From Globisporangium splendens (taxonomy: Eukaryota > Oomycota > Peronosporomycetes > Pythiales > Pythiaceae): 64,000 nt of DNA. Under the pieces are notes generated by a model that saw only the letters and a program-made list of their open reading frames with translations, was not told the origin of the DNA and did no database searches. A program made the translations under genes and the position numbers. The stretch lies in the NCBI GenBank assembly GCA_006386115.1, contig VFIW01000068.1, positions 1 through 64,000 on the forward strand, read 5' to 3'. Below are positions 22,262-34,451 of the stretch, in pieces (the stretch's first letter is position 1; each line of letters starts with the position of its first letter).

Positions 22262-24656
22262 ATGGTGGAGATCTTCCGTGGTCCCGTGGACCAAATCGCG
22301 CTCAATGAGGGCTTCCCAGTCAATGGTTTCCGCTTGATGGTCGCGCTCGCCACGTGCAGCGTCGTGGCGCCGCTCATCCATTTGGCTCGCTCGGAGAATG
22401 CGCGTACGTTTTAACGCCCGTTGAGTTGTTGTCACTGCTTGCCCGTGGGGGTATTTGATTGAGCCCTAGCCTAATGAATCCTTTGCTTTGTGTTGTTGTG
22501 ATGGAAATGCAGGTCACGTGTTCAATATCGTTTTCGGTATCGCTGCGGGCGTGTTCGTGTTTGACTACGCTGTGCTCCACACCGTGGGCACTGCGCTCGT
22601 CGTCTACTTGCTCATGCTGGTTGCGCCACGGTACGGTCGCTGGATGGTTTAGTACTGGATTTCTATGAATGCAATAGGCGGATACTGACTGTGTTGACAT
22701 GTGACCTGTTACTCTGTATTGCGTAGAAAACTCGTGGGCAGAATCGTGCTCTTGGGCTTGTTGGCGTACCTCGTGGGTTGGTGCGTATGGCATTTCCTCT
22801 TTGTAGCATCTGTGTGTGTGCGGATAAATTGGACTAATGATTGCTCTCGTATGCTTACACGTACAACACAGCCACTACTACCGTGAGTTTTACAGTCCCG
22901 ACATTGTGTGGGACTCGGCGCAGATGATCTTGACGCTCAAGCTGTCCGCCGTCGCGATCAATTACAGTGACGGCATCGTGCCAAAGGAAAAGAAGACGAC
23001 CGCAATGGTCAAGAACGAACTGTTGGAGATCCCTGCGCTGCTCCCATACTTTGGTACGTTGTTGCTTGTGTGTGTTGAAAGCTTAAAACTATAGGAGAAG
23101 TAATCGACTTATCATATCCACACGTGTGTTTGTCCCCTCAGGTTTCATCTTTTTCTTCCCAACGTACCTCGCTGGTCCAGCGTTCGAGTACAAAGATTAC
23201 ATCAACTGGATGCGAGTAGGTTTGCCCCCAAAGTGTCCCTGGTTTGCAATTGCGCGAATGCATTTAAATGCTAATCGGGTGGCTTTTTGTAGGAAATCCG
23301 AGTGGCTCCATTGACCGTTCACCTTCGCAACTTTTTCGTCATTGTGGTACGTTGTATGGATATTTTTCGTCACCACATGATGTATGCATCTCTGACACAC
23401 AATTACGTCTGTCGCCATGTAGATCTCTGCGGTCGGTTTCTTCGCATCGCTCGAGTTCCCAGTGGATCAAATCGACTCGCCTGACTTTTACCCGGATTCG
23501 CCGTGGGCTCTTCGCTGCTTGTTCATGTGCTTCCGCATCATGCTCTTCCGATTCCGTTTTGTAAGTCATGCTACTTCCTACCAATGTATTAGGGACAAAA
23601 TGGTGTGACTGGTTCTTGTTCTTCGATTTGTAGTACATTGCGTGGTCTCTCGCTGAAGCCGCCAGCGCTATTGCTGGTGTTGGATACGTGGCCAAGACGG
23701 GCAAATGGTGAGTTGTTCGGTGCTGGTACTGACATTCGAAGAATTTTTACGTTGGTTGCGTGATCGTTGACTTGTTTTTGGTGTGCATTCGTGTTAGGAA
23801 TGGTATCACCAACAACGACATTCTTTGCGTCGAGTTGCCAACGACCTTCCGCGTTGGTATCAACAACTGGAACATGGGTGTCGCCCGATGGATCAATACC
23901 TGTACGTATTATCCTCCAAAGCCTCTCTCCCGTATGAACCTGAGTGTCTAGGAATTGACATTTACTCTTTTTTCTTCCCACCAGACATCTACCAGCGTGT
24001 TGGTCTCTCGAAGTCGGGCAAGCCAGGAATCATCTCGACCATGATCTCGTTCTTTGTGAGCGCGTTGTGGCATGTAAGTGTCTGATGCGATTCATATTGA
24101 CCACAAAGTGTAGGCACTTGCTGCAAACGTATTCTAATTTACCATTCATATGTATTCCTCGCCAACCACCTTTGCAGGGTCTCTCGCCAGGCTACTACTT
24201 GTTCTTCATCCTCGGTGGCTTCTACATTGAAGTTGGGAAGCGTATGTTTACTTGCCCTTGCTGTCCTCGCGATGATGACGATCCACTCATTATTTAACAA
24301 CTTGTTTATCTTTTGTTCGTCCTGCAGAACTTCGTCGCCGTTTGCGTCCATACTTCCACTACACGGAAGACCGCAACATGTACCCCCACGCGATTTTCCT
24401 GAGCTACTTCAAAGGCCAGTCGCACCCGCTCGCGTTTTTCTACGATCTCGCGGGTCTCATCGGTACGTGGATCGCGATGCAGTACGCAGGCGTGGCGTTC
24501 GAGATTTTGGATGTGCGTCGCTGCCTTCGTATCTGGGCGTCGTGGTACTTTTTGCCGCACGCGATCAGCGTCGGCTTGCTGGTGCTCTTCGCCGTGTTCC
24601 CTCCACGTCGCGCTCCTTCGTCGGCGGCGAAGGATGCCAAGCCAAAGGCTGAATAG
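22262..24656 (+). CDS. MBOAT-family lysophospholipid acyltransferase
   Basis: Twelve exons close in frame to 473 residues: 22262-22403, 22513-22630, 22727-22780, 22872-23053, 23142-23215, 23293-23346, 23423-23560, 23634-23707, 23798-23901, 23985-24073, 24178-24241, 24328-24656. MBOAT enzymes are ER multi-pass proteins that re-acylate lysophospholipids (Lands cycle). Diagnostic motifs are YLAGPAFEYKDY, the NNWN asparagine block in exon 9, and SALWHGLSPGYY with the catalytic His (about residue 343) at the exon 10/11 junction. The C-terminal Lys-rich tail (KDAKPKAE) suggests ER retention. The order of motifs fits the LPCAT3/LPEAT/MBOAT1-2 branch rather than DGAT1 or porcupine. The ATG at 22262 is the first in frame and sits before a hydrophobic segment. 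Confidence 0.9.
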
Positions 24657-24852
24657 GTCAGTGGAAGATATCCATTGACGCAATAGAGGGGAAATGCTTA
24701 TGATCATGTCTGCGCTATCAGGTGCTGACGCCGTTAAACCAAAACCCAACGCAACTTCAATGCCCGTGAATACAGCTTTGGTTGTTGGATGCCTGCTTTT
24801 TGCATGTGCTTTGTTTTCCACTTTTGGATGATTTGAGCCGCATTGAGAAGAT

Positions 24853-25229
24853 ACTGACTGTTTCTATTAGGGGTGCGCATTGCGACGTTTTTGCGTTTAT
24901 AACTGGGAAACATGCGGAACCAGCCAATGATGCGGTCTGTGTTCCTGCTGTCCGATGCATTTATCAAGACCTACGTCGCGAGCGCGGCGCTCTCAATCGC
25001 GTCCAATTTCGAGACGCCTTATCTCGAAGAAGCAGTGTGTCTGTGGTGCTCGATCCGATGAAGTTCCCGCGCGCGCTTGAGGACGAAATTGCGCGGTCCA
25101 TGCTGGAGAGAGTCCGCAGTCGTCGCTGCTGGCAACCTTGAGGACTTTGAGATCCCTCCAGTATGCTGCCGACTGCGTACGTCAACTTTAACCTGGAGGA
25201 CCATCGACGAACCGACAAAGAGCTCGCAA
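24853..25229 (+). pseudogene. Decayed copy of CCDC81-like exon 2
   Basis: From the intron end (CTATTAG then GGGTGC) onward this tracks the CCDC81-like gene at 43702-44227 almost word for word: a CGGAACCAGCCAA block, the sentence encoding RPVFLLSD, the CCGATGAAGTTCCCGCGCGC block, and GTCAACTTTAACC. About 165 nt are missing internally (equivalent to roughly 43822-43985), and the frame is broken by several small indels. At the GC run before GAGGACGAAAT this copy keeps two more bases than the 44.08-kb gene, leaving that stretch in frame. No promoter or rest of the gene is attached. Confidence 0.85.
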
Positions 25230-25342
25230 TGTGGTGGTGCGTGCATAACATCATGCAACGCAGTTTCTTTTATTTGATCCAAATACATACATGTCAAATC
25301 TCTAGTTATCGCCCATCTTTACGACCAGCGCATGTTGACTGT

Positions 25343-27647
25343 CTATCGTCGAAAGCGCGGGTTCCTGCCCGGGTTGGCAAGCTTCAGGTCGCCCACGCCG
25401 CGCTTCTTTCGTCGCTCATTCGTCGCATCCCCGTCACGTGCAGCCTCGCGTTCCCGCTGCCGCTCTTGCTTGCGCAGGTCGCTCTGCGGGATGAACGACA
25501 TCTCGCGCATGTAGCCGCCGCCGGCCTTTTCTTCCTTTTTGAACGCACTGCGCTCCTTCTCGCGCACGCGCTCGAGCTTGACGCGCTCCGAGAGCGGCAG
25601 CTTGGCGAGCTGCTTCTTCTCCTTTTGCGCCGCGCGGTCCTTGGTCGAGCCAAAGTCCATGAGGTCGCCCACCTTCTCGCCCTTGGCGATCTCGTAGAAC
25701 TTTGGCTTTCGGTTTGCTGATGCTGCTGGTTGAGCATTACTCTTGGCGCCACCAAGTCGCTGACGCTGCTTGCTGTCGCCCTCCTCTTCGTCTTCCGAAG
25801 AGGATTCGTCGCTCGGTCGGCCCTCGACTTCGTCGTCGTCCGAGACTAGATCAAAGCGACCGCCCACCGCATCGTCTTCGTCATCGTCATCGTCATCAGT
25901 GCCAGCATCGCTGTCCATGTCTTCCTTCTTCTGCTTCTTTGCGGCATTCGGGTGCAGCAGCTTGTACGTCTCGTGGTCCTCGTCGACCTCAAAGTCCTTG
26001 GACGTGAACATGCGCGAGAAACGGTCATCGCCCAACGGATTGGCAAACGCATCACCAGCAGTGTAGTCGTCCTCATGATCCTCCTCTTCGTCGTCACTGC
26101 CGTTCTTCTTGTTCTTGTTCTTGTCCTTAGACGACAGTAACCGCTCGGCGACCGCGCGATTGACCTTGGGCAACCGCCGCTGGATCGTGATGCGGTTGCT
26201 CTGCTTGGCCTCCAGCTTGGCCTGCAACTTCTCCTTGCGCCACTTGTCGTACGCAAACGGCTCGGCGATCGCCTTGACCTTGGCGTGCAGCCGCGCATCC
26301 ATGAAGAACCCGTGCATGTACGCCTTGAGCAGCGGCGTGCCGATCATGTGCTCCAAACCGAATGACAGCAGCTCCTTGCGCGTGACGAACTTGTAGTCGT
26401 CGTACACGGTCGACTGCGCTTCTTCCTCGAGCTCCTCCGTGAGCGAATCGAGAAATGAGCACCACTTTGGCGCGATACCCAGCTCCGGGAGGTAGTACGA
26501 CATCACGCGCTCCTGCTCCCCAGCCACGAGCAGCACGCCCGACTTGCCCTGCGAACCCTCGACGAGGCACACGTCGCGCACCTCCGACGGCGTCTCGACG
26601 TTCGTGAAGATCTCGCCGTCGCGCTTGTCCCAGATCTTGATCACCTTGGCGTCCGACGAGACCACCTTCTTCGAGTAATCATGGAACTTCAAGTCGATGA
26701 TCGGCAGCCCATACTGGTGCGACTTCTGCAAGAGCGGCTTGGACGAGCGCAGGTCGTACAGCATACAGTGGCCGTTCGACGTGCCGACGCCGAACGTCAG
26801 ACCGTCATCGTCAAACTCCAACGCCGTCACCTGTACAGGAGCCTCGTCGAATGAAGACGCGCTGACACCACCGGCGTACGTCGCAATGCCGTCCAGAACG
26901 CCCACACGGCGCTGGCTTCTCGTGTCCCAGCACTCGACCGTGCCGTCTTCGCAGCCGACGCCGAGCATCTGATGGATCGGGTTGAGTTTCACGACATTCG
27001 CAGCCGGCGCGCTCAGTTCGAGCGGCGCAAGGAAGCGACCCTGGTCCAGATTCACGCGGTACACGTCAGTGCCCGAGGCGGCAACGTAGATGTCGCAGTT
27101 CTCGCGGTGGTAGCACATATCGCGTCCGAACTTGGGGATACGCAGGCTGTAGTGGGTTCCGTACGGCGCATGGAACGTCAGGTTGCGGTCGGTCTGCAGA
27201 AAGCACAGTTTGCCGAAATCCTGCGACAGGATCTCCAGCTGCACGACCTCCGCGTCGAGACGGCGCTCGAACTTCATACTCAGGTCGCGCACGTCAAACA
27301 CCTTGACAGTCGGCGGGTACATGCCTGTCGCGACGATGAAGTTGCCGTCGCCCGACATCTTGACGCGCTGCGAGCCCGACGCAAAGTGGAAATCCTGCAG
27401 CAACTCGATGCGGCGTCTGTAATCTGCATATGTACACACACGGCACCATACCAACAGGCGAAAACACACACGTCAGTCAGTCTATCGCACGCTTTATGCC
27501 ACGTTCCAGAGCGTTGGCAACGCTCGCACCTTCATCCTTGGACAGCGCCTTCTTGGTCTTCTCGGCGATCCACTGCGGGAGCGTCTTGCCGGACGCGAGG
27601 TTGTAGATCTTCACGCCATTGAGCGACGTCGCAGCGAGTGCAGCCAT
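25343..27647 (-). CDS. NOL10: NOL10/Enp2-like ribosome-biogenesis WD protein
   Basis: Two exons (27647-27491, 27423-25343) close to 745 residues. Enp2/NOL10 is a nucleolar WD40 protein of the small-subunit processome needed for 18S rRNA maturation. Exon 1 opens with the characteristic NGVKIYNLASGKTLPQW. Exon 2 holds YRRRIELLQDF, FDVRDLSMKFERRLDAEV, IPKFGRDMCYHRENCD and GCEDGTVECWD, matching the family's beta-propeller from end to end. The C-terminal third has a NUC153-like segment (DDRFSRMFTSKDFEVD) followed by acidic and then strongly basic tracts, usual for nucleolar proteins. The donor is AAGC|GTGCGA; the nearer in-frame stop after exon 1 confirms that an intron is needed. Confidence 0.93.
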
Positions 27648-28386
27648 CTTCACACGCGAACGACTGTTATTCGCCTTCCTTGAGCAAGCGCCACTGACGA
27701 CGTTTCGCTTCAGCTGAAAATCTGCACCATGAAGCAAACTCCGTTGGTTCGTATCCACCCAACTCGGAAAAAGCGCAGGTGCCGAAAATGGCGTGGCCCA
27801 CGCTATCCACAACAACTCGTTATTTATGGGAGAGAATACGCAATTTGCGTGACTGCTTCAACCGTGACCCATAAAGCAGTAATCGGTTCATTCACCCCAG
27901 ACAATTAATCATGGGTTATCTGTATAGGGTTCGGGTTTCTTGTTTGTTGGTGTCTTTATAGAGAGGGACAATGTCTGTGTCGAAAGAAAGACACAAGACG
28001 AGCAACCATCCAGTGTTTTCAAACACTGATTTCAACACTCGTCAATTTTGCGATTTTGGACCTGTGATAAACGTTCATCTTTTGCGGCCATGTATGGAAA
28101 TGGAAATTCATGCATTGCGAGCGACACACGATCTCTGTTCGCTCACTGAATTCCAAAGCGTACAGATCTCTCAATGCGCGTGGTGTAGCAAGTGTCATAT
28201 TGCCATGTTGCTCTCTTTTGCCAAGCGCGGAACATCTTTTTGTTGGCTCATAGCAGCCGTCAAGTCACACAAGCGAGACACGACACGGACACGACTTCCT
28301 ATAATCAGTTCTGCTTGAACTTGTGAGACTCCAAAGTCGAACAATACCCTAGGGATTCTAGGCAACATCGAGATGCTGTGCGTTGA
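27648..28386. other. Intergenic region between NOL10 and channel A
   Basis: 739 nt. An ORF of 115 codons at 27971-28318 (+) has no recognisable domain or splice partner, so it is left out. Nothing else is seen. Confidence 0.45.
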
Positions 28387-31147
28387 TTACATGTCTTCAG
28401 CGTCCTTTGCTTCGACCCTGCTGATGGCATCTATTCCCTGTGCATTCACGCTGCTGTCTGGGACCCCGTGCTTTAGGCTTGACACTGTAGCATCATCCTG
28501 TGTGATACTTGCACGCTGCTGTTCATGGCCTGCTCCCCTTGCCGTCGCTAATGGCGTCGCGGTAGCGGAGACATTCTGAGCGATGGCTTTCTTTGCTTCG
28601 TCTTCCAGAAGCTTGAGTTGCCGTGGAAGCAGATCCGGGGACCATTCGCTGCCTCGGCGGGGATACAGTTTTGCGAGCGCGACTTTGCCCAGCGAGTTGA
28701 GCTGTGTGCGGTGGTGATGCTCGGCAACCGAGCGAAACGTTTGGCCCTTGCGTAGTGCGCAGTCGACGTTCGCCTTTTGCACCGGTGAAAGCTCGTAGAG
28801 ATCGTCCTCAATGAGGACGGCAGCGAGTTGACTCAGAAAGTATGCCGACACGGCAGGCGAGACGTCTTCGAGCGCTCTGAACGAACGGATCACAAAGTCA
28901 GGCAAGATAAACCAAGATTAAAACGGAAGTATCAACTGAAAAGGTGGGCTTTCCTGGAGCAAAAGGAAAGCACAAAGACACTCACTTGAAGTCTTGGATC
29001 GTGAACGAGTACAGGATGCACTTCTTCGTGATCGCCGTGGCCGTCGAGACCGTGCGGTAGATCTCCTCGGGTTTCGCCATGAGCGCATACTGCTCGAACA
29101 CGGCGTTCTCGCTCACGATGCGTCCTTTCCCCGTGTGCGAGTTCACGAAGTCGCACTCGCCGTCGACGAGGAAAAACATTTCGGTCCCTGGTCCGCCGCT
29201 GCGACACACTTTCTCGGACTGCACAATGCAAATGGGCTTGAGCTGGAACAGCGCGTAGGACACAAAGCCTTTGAACGCGTCCTCCATGACCGTGATCAGC
29301 GGGATCGCAAATAGCGTCTCCGTGGCTACAAGACGCGCAATGTCGAAGCGAAGATTCGGCGCGAGTTTGTCGAAGATCTTTTTTTTAGGGAAGAGACTCG
29401 TACAAGTGATGTTGTGCTTGTAATGCTATGTTTCACAGACGCACCATCAAACATTGGTTAGATACCAACGGCACACAGAGCACTATAGCATTCTCATCCT
29501 ACTTTGCTCGCACCACTTTGACATTTGCGCATAGGCGCGCACTGACGGACGAATCGCGCAGGTAGTCCTTCATTTCATTCATGAGCAGCTTGTATTCGCG
29601 GTCAGACGGGTTGAAGTTATGGATCAGGCTCATGACCGACGACACGATGTACCCAAAGATCGTCGCGTTCACGACGATGAGGATGATCACGAGGCAGAGC
29701 TCGTAGACTGAGTACACGTTTGGACTCGCGTCGCCGTAGCCGACGGTCGTGAGCGTCGTGAACGCCCAGTACATGAACACGATGTACCGATTCAGGAGTG
29801 GGATGCTGTCTGAGCACGCATAGTTGGGTGGTGGCGCCGACGCGCCGCGGAAAAACTCGTTGACGCACCAGTTCGGAAGCCCTTGCGACTCGCTAGCGAG
29901 CAGAGCGGCATGAAACAAACACGCACTCCAGTGGCAGAAAAGCGACATCATGAGCATCAGACGGAGAAGCTGCTCGGCCCAAGGGTTCATCTGTATGAAC
30001 GTACACTCAAGCAAAGCAAGTAAGCCTCACAAAGAACCAAACGGGTTAAACACCATTATCATACGACTTCACCTGAACAATCTCGCGAATTTTGCCAAAG
30101 ACGCGACTGAGCTTGATCAAGCGTGTGAGTTTCAGCAGCCGCGCGACTCTCGTGAGCCGAAGTAGTTTGGTCGGAAAAAAGTTGACATGCGCGTCGGCGC
30201 CTTTGAAAAACAAGCTACAACCACATTGTCATCATACAAGAGTGAATCAATGCCACGACAATTCCTTCAGAAAGTCTTTGACAGTACTCCTACCTGACGA
30301 CGTCGCCAAAAGGGATCGTCGAGATCAAATCTGGGACAAACCAGCCCTTGGCGTACTTCTTACAAATCACGCTGGCGTTGTAGATGAGCATTTTCTCGTC
30401 GTTGAAGAACGCGGTGCTGAAATTGAGCAAAATGTCGAGAAAAAAGAACCCGTCGATGGATAATTCCAGGATGAACCAACCACCGACGGCGTCGTAGCTG
30501 AACCCCAAGCGCAGCGGCACGACGACGATCGAGTACATAATCATGAGGCCCACGACAAACTGCCACGTCACGAGAAACGGCTGCTGTGGGTGAAGCAGGT
30601 AGCTGCCTTTGAGCAGCAACATCTCAGCGTGGATATTGTGCCGTGGAGGTGGCATCGTCGTGCTGCGAATCTTTGCGACCATCGAATGGAGATCGTTGCT
30701 TCCGCTTGTGGGGACGGTGACAGCAGCGTCCTCAGCTGGTTGAGCAAGAAAGCTACTGCGTTGTGGTCGTGGACTTGGAGAGTCGTTGGGAGCCGCGGAA
30801 GATGCGTTGCGCGAGTGCACTTGCTCGTTTTCATCCGTTGGCAGTAAGGCAACTTTATCGCTAACATGCAGATCTGGCTTTTGGTCACTTGCAGCAACAT
30901 CATTGGGTGGCTCCGTTTTACTCGCACCATCGGCTTTGGGAAGATAGTCGTCTGCTTTCGCTCCAGAAGCCAAAAGAGAATCCTTCCTCTTCGGCGCACG
31001 ATCTATCGCGAGGTTATTGAACGACATGCTCATCGGTTTCTTGCGAAGCGTGTCCAGCGGCGCAAGCGATGCCAGCGCTTGTTTCTTGCCTTTGGCGGGC
31101 TGCACACGACTAAACCCTGGAGAGTCGTTTGCACTCTCTTTCCCCAT
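28387..31147 (-). CDS. Six-TM voltage-gated-type K+ channel with cyclic-nucleotide-binding-like domain (channel A)
   Basis: Five exons (31147-30294, 30214-30073, 29990-29517, 29377-28986, 28876-28387) give 783 residues with matching phases. Order: Ser/Pro/Lys-rich N-terminus, S1-S3, an S4-like segment with basic residues at every third position (RLTRVARLLKLTRLIKL), S5, pore with the K+ filter TVGYGD, S6, C-linker and a CNB-like domain. It belongs to the CNG/KCNH/plant Shaker superfamily in the plasma membrane. In the CNB-like domain the canonical phosphate-binding cassette (FGE..R.A) is not visible: the corresponding stretch reads AVFEQYALMAKPEE then YRTVSTAT, so cyclic-nucleotide binding is doubtful. 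The exon 3 donor (GTGGTG) is weak. Its start lies 39 bp downstream of the stop of channel B. Confidence 0.88.
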
Positions 31148-31186
31148 AACAGCGTACGGGCTTGTCGCTCGCAGAGATGATTGCGT

Positions 31187-33325
31187 TTACATGGCGTTGT
31201 TATAGCTCATAGCGAGTTCATCTTCATCATCTTCCACCTGACCCAGTGGCAGTTCGCGTAAACTGAGACCTTGTGACGCATCAAAGTTGCCACTGAAATA
31301 GCGATGCTGCACTACGACTTCTTCGGCGTCATCTTCATCATGGCCATTGAATGGTGATATGCGACTCGATGCACGACCTGTGGACGTAGTAGCAGTCAGA
31401 GACTTGGTCAGCTGGTGCATGCTCTTCTTGACGAGTACTGACGTCCTGACCATCGTGGTTGCGACTTTCTGATCTCGAAAGAGCACAAACATGTCGTCGC
31501 CCAGCGACGATGCGCCTGCTCTTCGACGCAATCGCTTGGAATTCTCTCGTGCACTTTCACGGAAATGCTTTAACACCTCGGGCCACCACTCACCTATCAA
31601 CAACAGCAGTAACATTAGTTAGTCCTTGTAGGAAACCCCACGAAGGCTATGCGTAGGATGCATTACACCAAAAGAAGCACGTACTGAGCTTGAGGATCGC
31701 TTCCCGAGACAAGAACGTGAGTTCGCAGAACGAGTTTGCAACTGCTGAGCACATGCGCACGCCGTTGCCGTGCTCGTGGTCGTACACTTCCATCTACGTT
31801 GAGCCATACAAAATGGTCAGCACACGTAGAAAGCAAATGTAGATAACATCTGGTAGTTTTCACTTGCCTCGCCAAAGTGTTCCCCGACACTGTGAGTGCC
31901 GAGTTGCACGTCGCCGTTGGCGTTTGGGAGCGTGCGGCTCAAGTGCACTTTGCCTTTTACCAGGAAAAACACGTGTGCTGCGATCTCATGCTGCACGTAC
32001 ACGTACTCGTCTTCCAACACGGAGCACGGGTGCATAAGCATCACGATGTCGCTGATGAGGCTCTCGTGGCATTGCGTGAAGTACTTGATGCTCGAAACCA
32101 GTTTCGCGTACACGTGGCGGATCATCTCGTTCCGCAATGCCGAAGGCAGTCGCTTCAGGATCTTGCGCTCTTTAAACACCGACCGGTTCTGGAAATAATA
32201 CTCAAAATGGTCACAGATCTTCTTGCTCATGTGCTTGGGGATCTGCCGCGACAAAATGTACTCCTTGACGACGGTCATGCGCTCGTCACAGAGTGCGGCT
32301 GCGACATCAAGGTTTGTGACGAGCGATGAGATCGTTCCGATCACATATCCGAAAAACGAGACACCGATCGCCATGACCGCGATGTTGACGAGTCGCTCTT
32401 CGTTGTTGCGCGCGACAATGTCGCCATATCCGATCGTAGCCATCATCACGATCGCCCAGTACACGGACGCCAAGTACTTGAGCAGATCTTTGTGCTCGAG
32501 GTCTATGGTGTCGTATTGCATGTCGAGAATCCACGATTGCTCGGTGTTTTGCAGTCCAACCGCGTACCACACACACGCCACGATGTGCGCAAAAAACAGC
32601 ATGCTCAGAGCGAGTTTCACGAGCGACACGGGACTCTGGTTCGTCGACACGGCGTCTTCCAAGTTGGTAAACATTGCGCCAAGCCGTCGAATGCGCACTA
32701 GTTTAAACAACTTGAGCACTTTGAGAGAGCGCAGTAACTTGGTCGACAGGAGCGTAGTCGAGCCACCACCACCACTATCACCCTCGCCATTACTGCCAAA
32801 TAGGAGGTCAAATGGCATCGTCGAGAAGAAATCGACGGCAAACCAGCCGCGCAAGTACGCTGTCACGATGAGCCACGAACTGTACGTGATCTCCCCCGAC
32901 GGCAGATAGATGCCCGTGAAGAAATTCAGCACGATATCGATGAAAAACATGACGTCCACGACAGATTCGGCGAGCGCGAACGCACCTTTGGCGTCACGAT
33001 GAAAGCACACGCGGTAGGGCACGACACATGCCGTATACAGCACGAACAGCGCAAGCAGGAAATCCCACAGCCGCTTGTACAATGCCTCGGGGTTGATCCG
33101 GAACCTGGGAACGCGACGGCGGTGGAAACGCTGCTTGAGTGGGTGTCCAACATACGCTGGGATATTCTTGCGCAACGTAAGCCAGAGATAGCTCGCGCGC
33201 TTCTTCGGAGGCGGAGAATGCATTCGCATGTCCCCTAACGGGCGATGCTGGATCGAAGAACGAGATGTTTTTGCTTGCAGGTGGTACGCCGCAGCGGCTT
33301 TCACCGGAGGCTGTTGTTGCGTCAT
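31187..33325 (-). CDS. Six-TM K+ channel with cyclic-nucleotide-binding domain (channel B)
   Basis: Three exons (33325-31868, 31793-31685, 31593-31187) give 657 residues. S1-S6 are visible, with filter ATIGYGD, S4-like LRSLKVLKLFKLVRIRRLG, C-linker and CNB domain. Unlike channel A, the CNB domain keeps HFGE at the exon 1/2 junction and a downstream Arg (GVRMCSAVANSFCEL), so cyclic-nucleotide binding is plausible. Exon 1 ends at a GC donor (GAG|GCAAGT); the GC-AG intron is required to keep the frame and avoid a stop. The C-terminal tail is Ser/Thr- and acid-rich. An upstream in-frame ATG at 33421 would add 32 residues containing a hydrophobic stretch; I prefer 33325, but this is undecided. Confidence 0.88.
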
Positions 33326-33421
33326 GGCGGACAGCAAGAAAGCCACAAGCAGCAGGCTGCAAGGGTAGATGACTTTCCCCACGTATCTGTGCACATATAT
33401 TGCATAATGAGCGCTGAGCAT

Positions 33422-34451
33422 CGATATGAGTTTCAGGTCCGAGTCTCCATCATGTTTGGCTACAAACCTTCACCGCGGGAAAACTTCTGCTTTGGCGCCT
33501 AACTTGGAGAGGAGACGACGCCCATGCATGAATGTGGAAAGCCTCGCACTCACACTGGAACAAGCGCGATCACCTCGCCATGAGCCGCAATAATGGACTG
33601 AGTTGATCAACTTGAAGGCGCTAGCGTGACTTGCAGGAGCGTTGATGAACAGGTCTGTTTCTCTCCTCGTGACGTAAGTGCTGTTGGTGCAACCACCACA
33701 AGAGGCAAGGGCGTTCAGCACTGCGGCGCATCGTTTCCTTTTCCACGCTCAGTTGTGAAAATAACCGATCTCAAAAGTAAACTTGGAGCGTCGGTAGGTT
33801 GCTGCAATAATAGACGAAGGCAAACAGCTCTCGTTGGTCAATGAGCGGGTGAGCACATTTAAATCCAAGTAGCGTCACTTTTCCCACGCCGAAGCGCGAC
33901 TGGATCCAGTTGTTGAACGCGCCAAATGTCTTCGAGTGTCTCGCGCTTGTTGTCGGCGGCACACTTGCTGCAGTCATTCAGAAGCTGCTTCAACGTGTCC
34001 AGCGAGCGACATTGGAGCAACGTCTTCTAGTTTCAAGGCATTCACGGACAGAGGCTCACTGTGCATTTGAACGAAATAAAAGGATGCATGCACCATTGCG
34101 GACATCACTGCAGATCTACACAAAAGGCAATTGGGCATTACGTTAAAAAAGGTAGCGGACGACTACTTTTGCTAGTTTCTCCAAATCGACGCGGTGATGC
34201 ACACTAAACGCACAAAACGACCCCATTTAGACATACCGGCGCTGGCGCTTCATCGTCACTCGGTGGGCGGGTCCCATTTTCATTCTTCTTGATCTACTTA
34301 CTACTCTGGTCATCATCACGCTGTCTTGAACCAATAAGTTAGCCCAGCAAGACGCGTGCACGGCATTCTTTTCCTTGAGATCTTGGATCACTGGAGAGAA
34401 TCTGAACACACGTGTCCCTGGATTCATCTTTCACGCAGTCGCTCGGGTAAC
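33422..34451. other. Intergenic region between channel B and PI3-kinase
   Basis: About 1 kb. Apart from the exon-1 pseudogene fragment at 33840-34044, no gene, RNA or mobile-element ends are visible. Confidence 0.45.
33840..34044 (-). pseudogene. Decayed copy of CCDC81-like exon 1
   Basis: Read on the minus strand this matches the CCDC81-like gene from about 43460 (CCTTGA..AGAAGACG) through the ATG, AAGCAGCT.CTGAATGACTGCAGCA, GAGAC.CTCGAAGACATTTGGCGCG and CTGGATCCAGTCGCG, to the first bases of its intron. Differences include about 4 extra bases just after the ATG, a gap of about 15-18 nt after GCAGCA, and two bases fewer in the GCGCGCG run before TTCAAC. It is not translatable. Confidence 0.85.

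Noticed and set aside
27971..28318. 115-codon ORF
   Set aside because: No recognisable feature; low-quality composition for coding.
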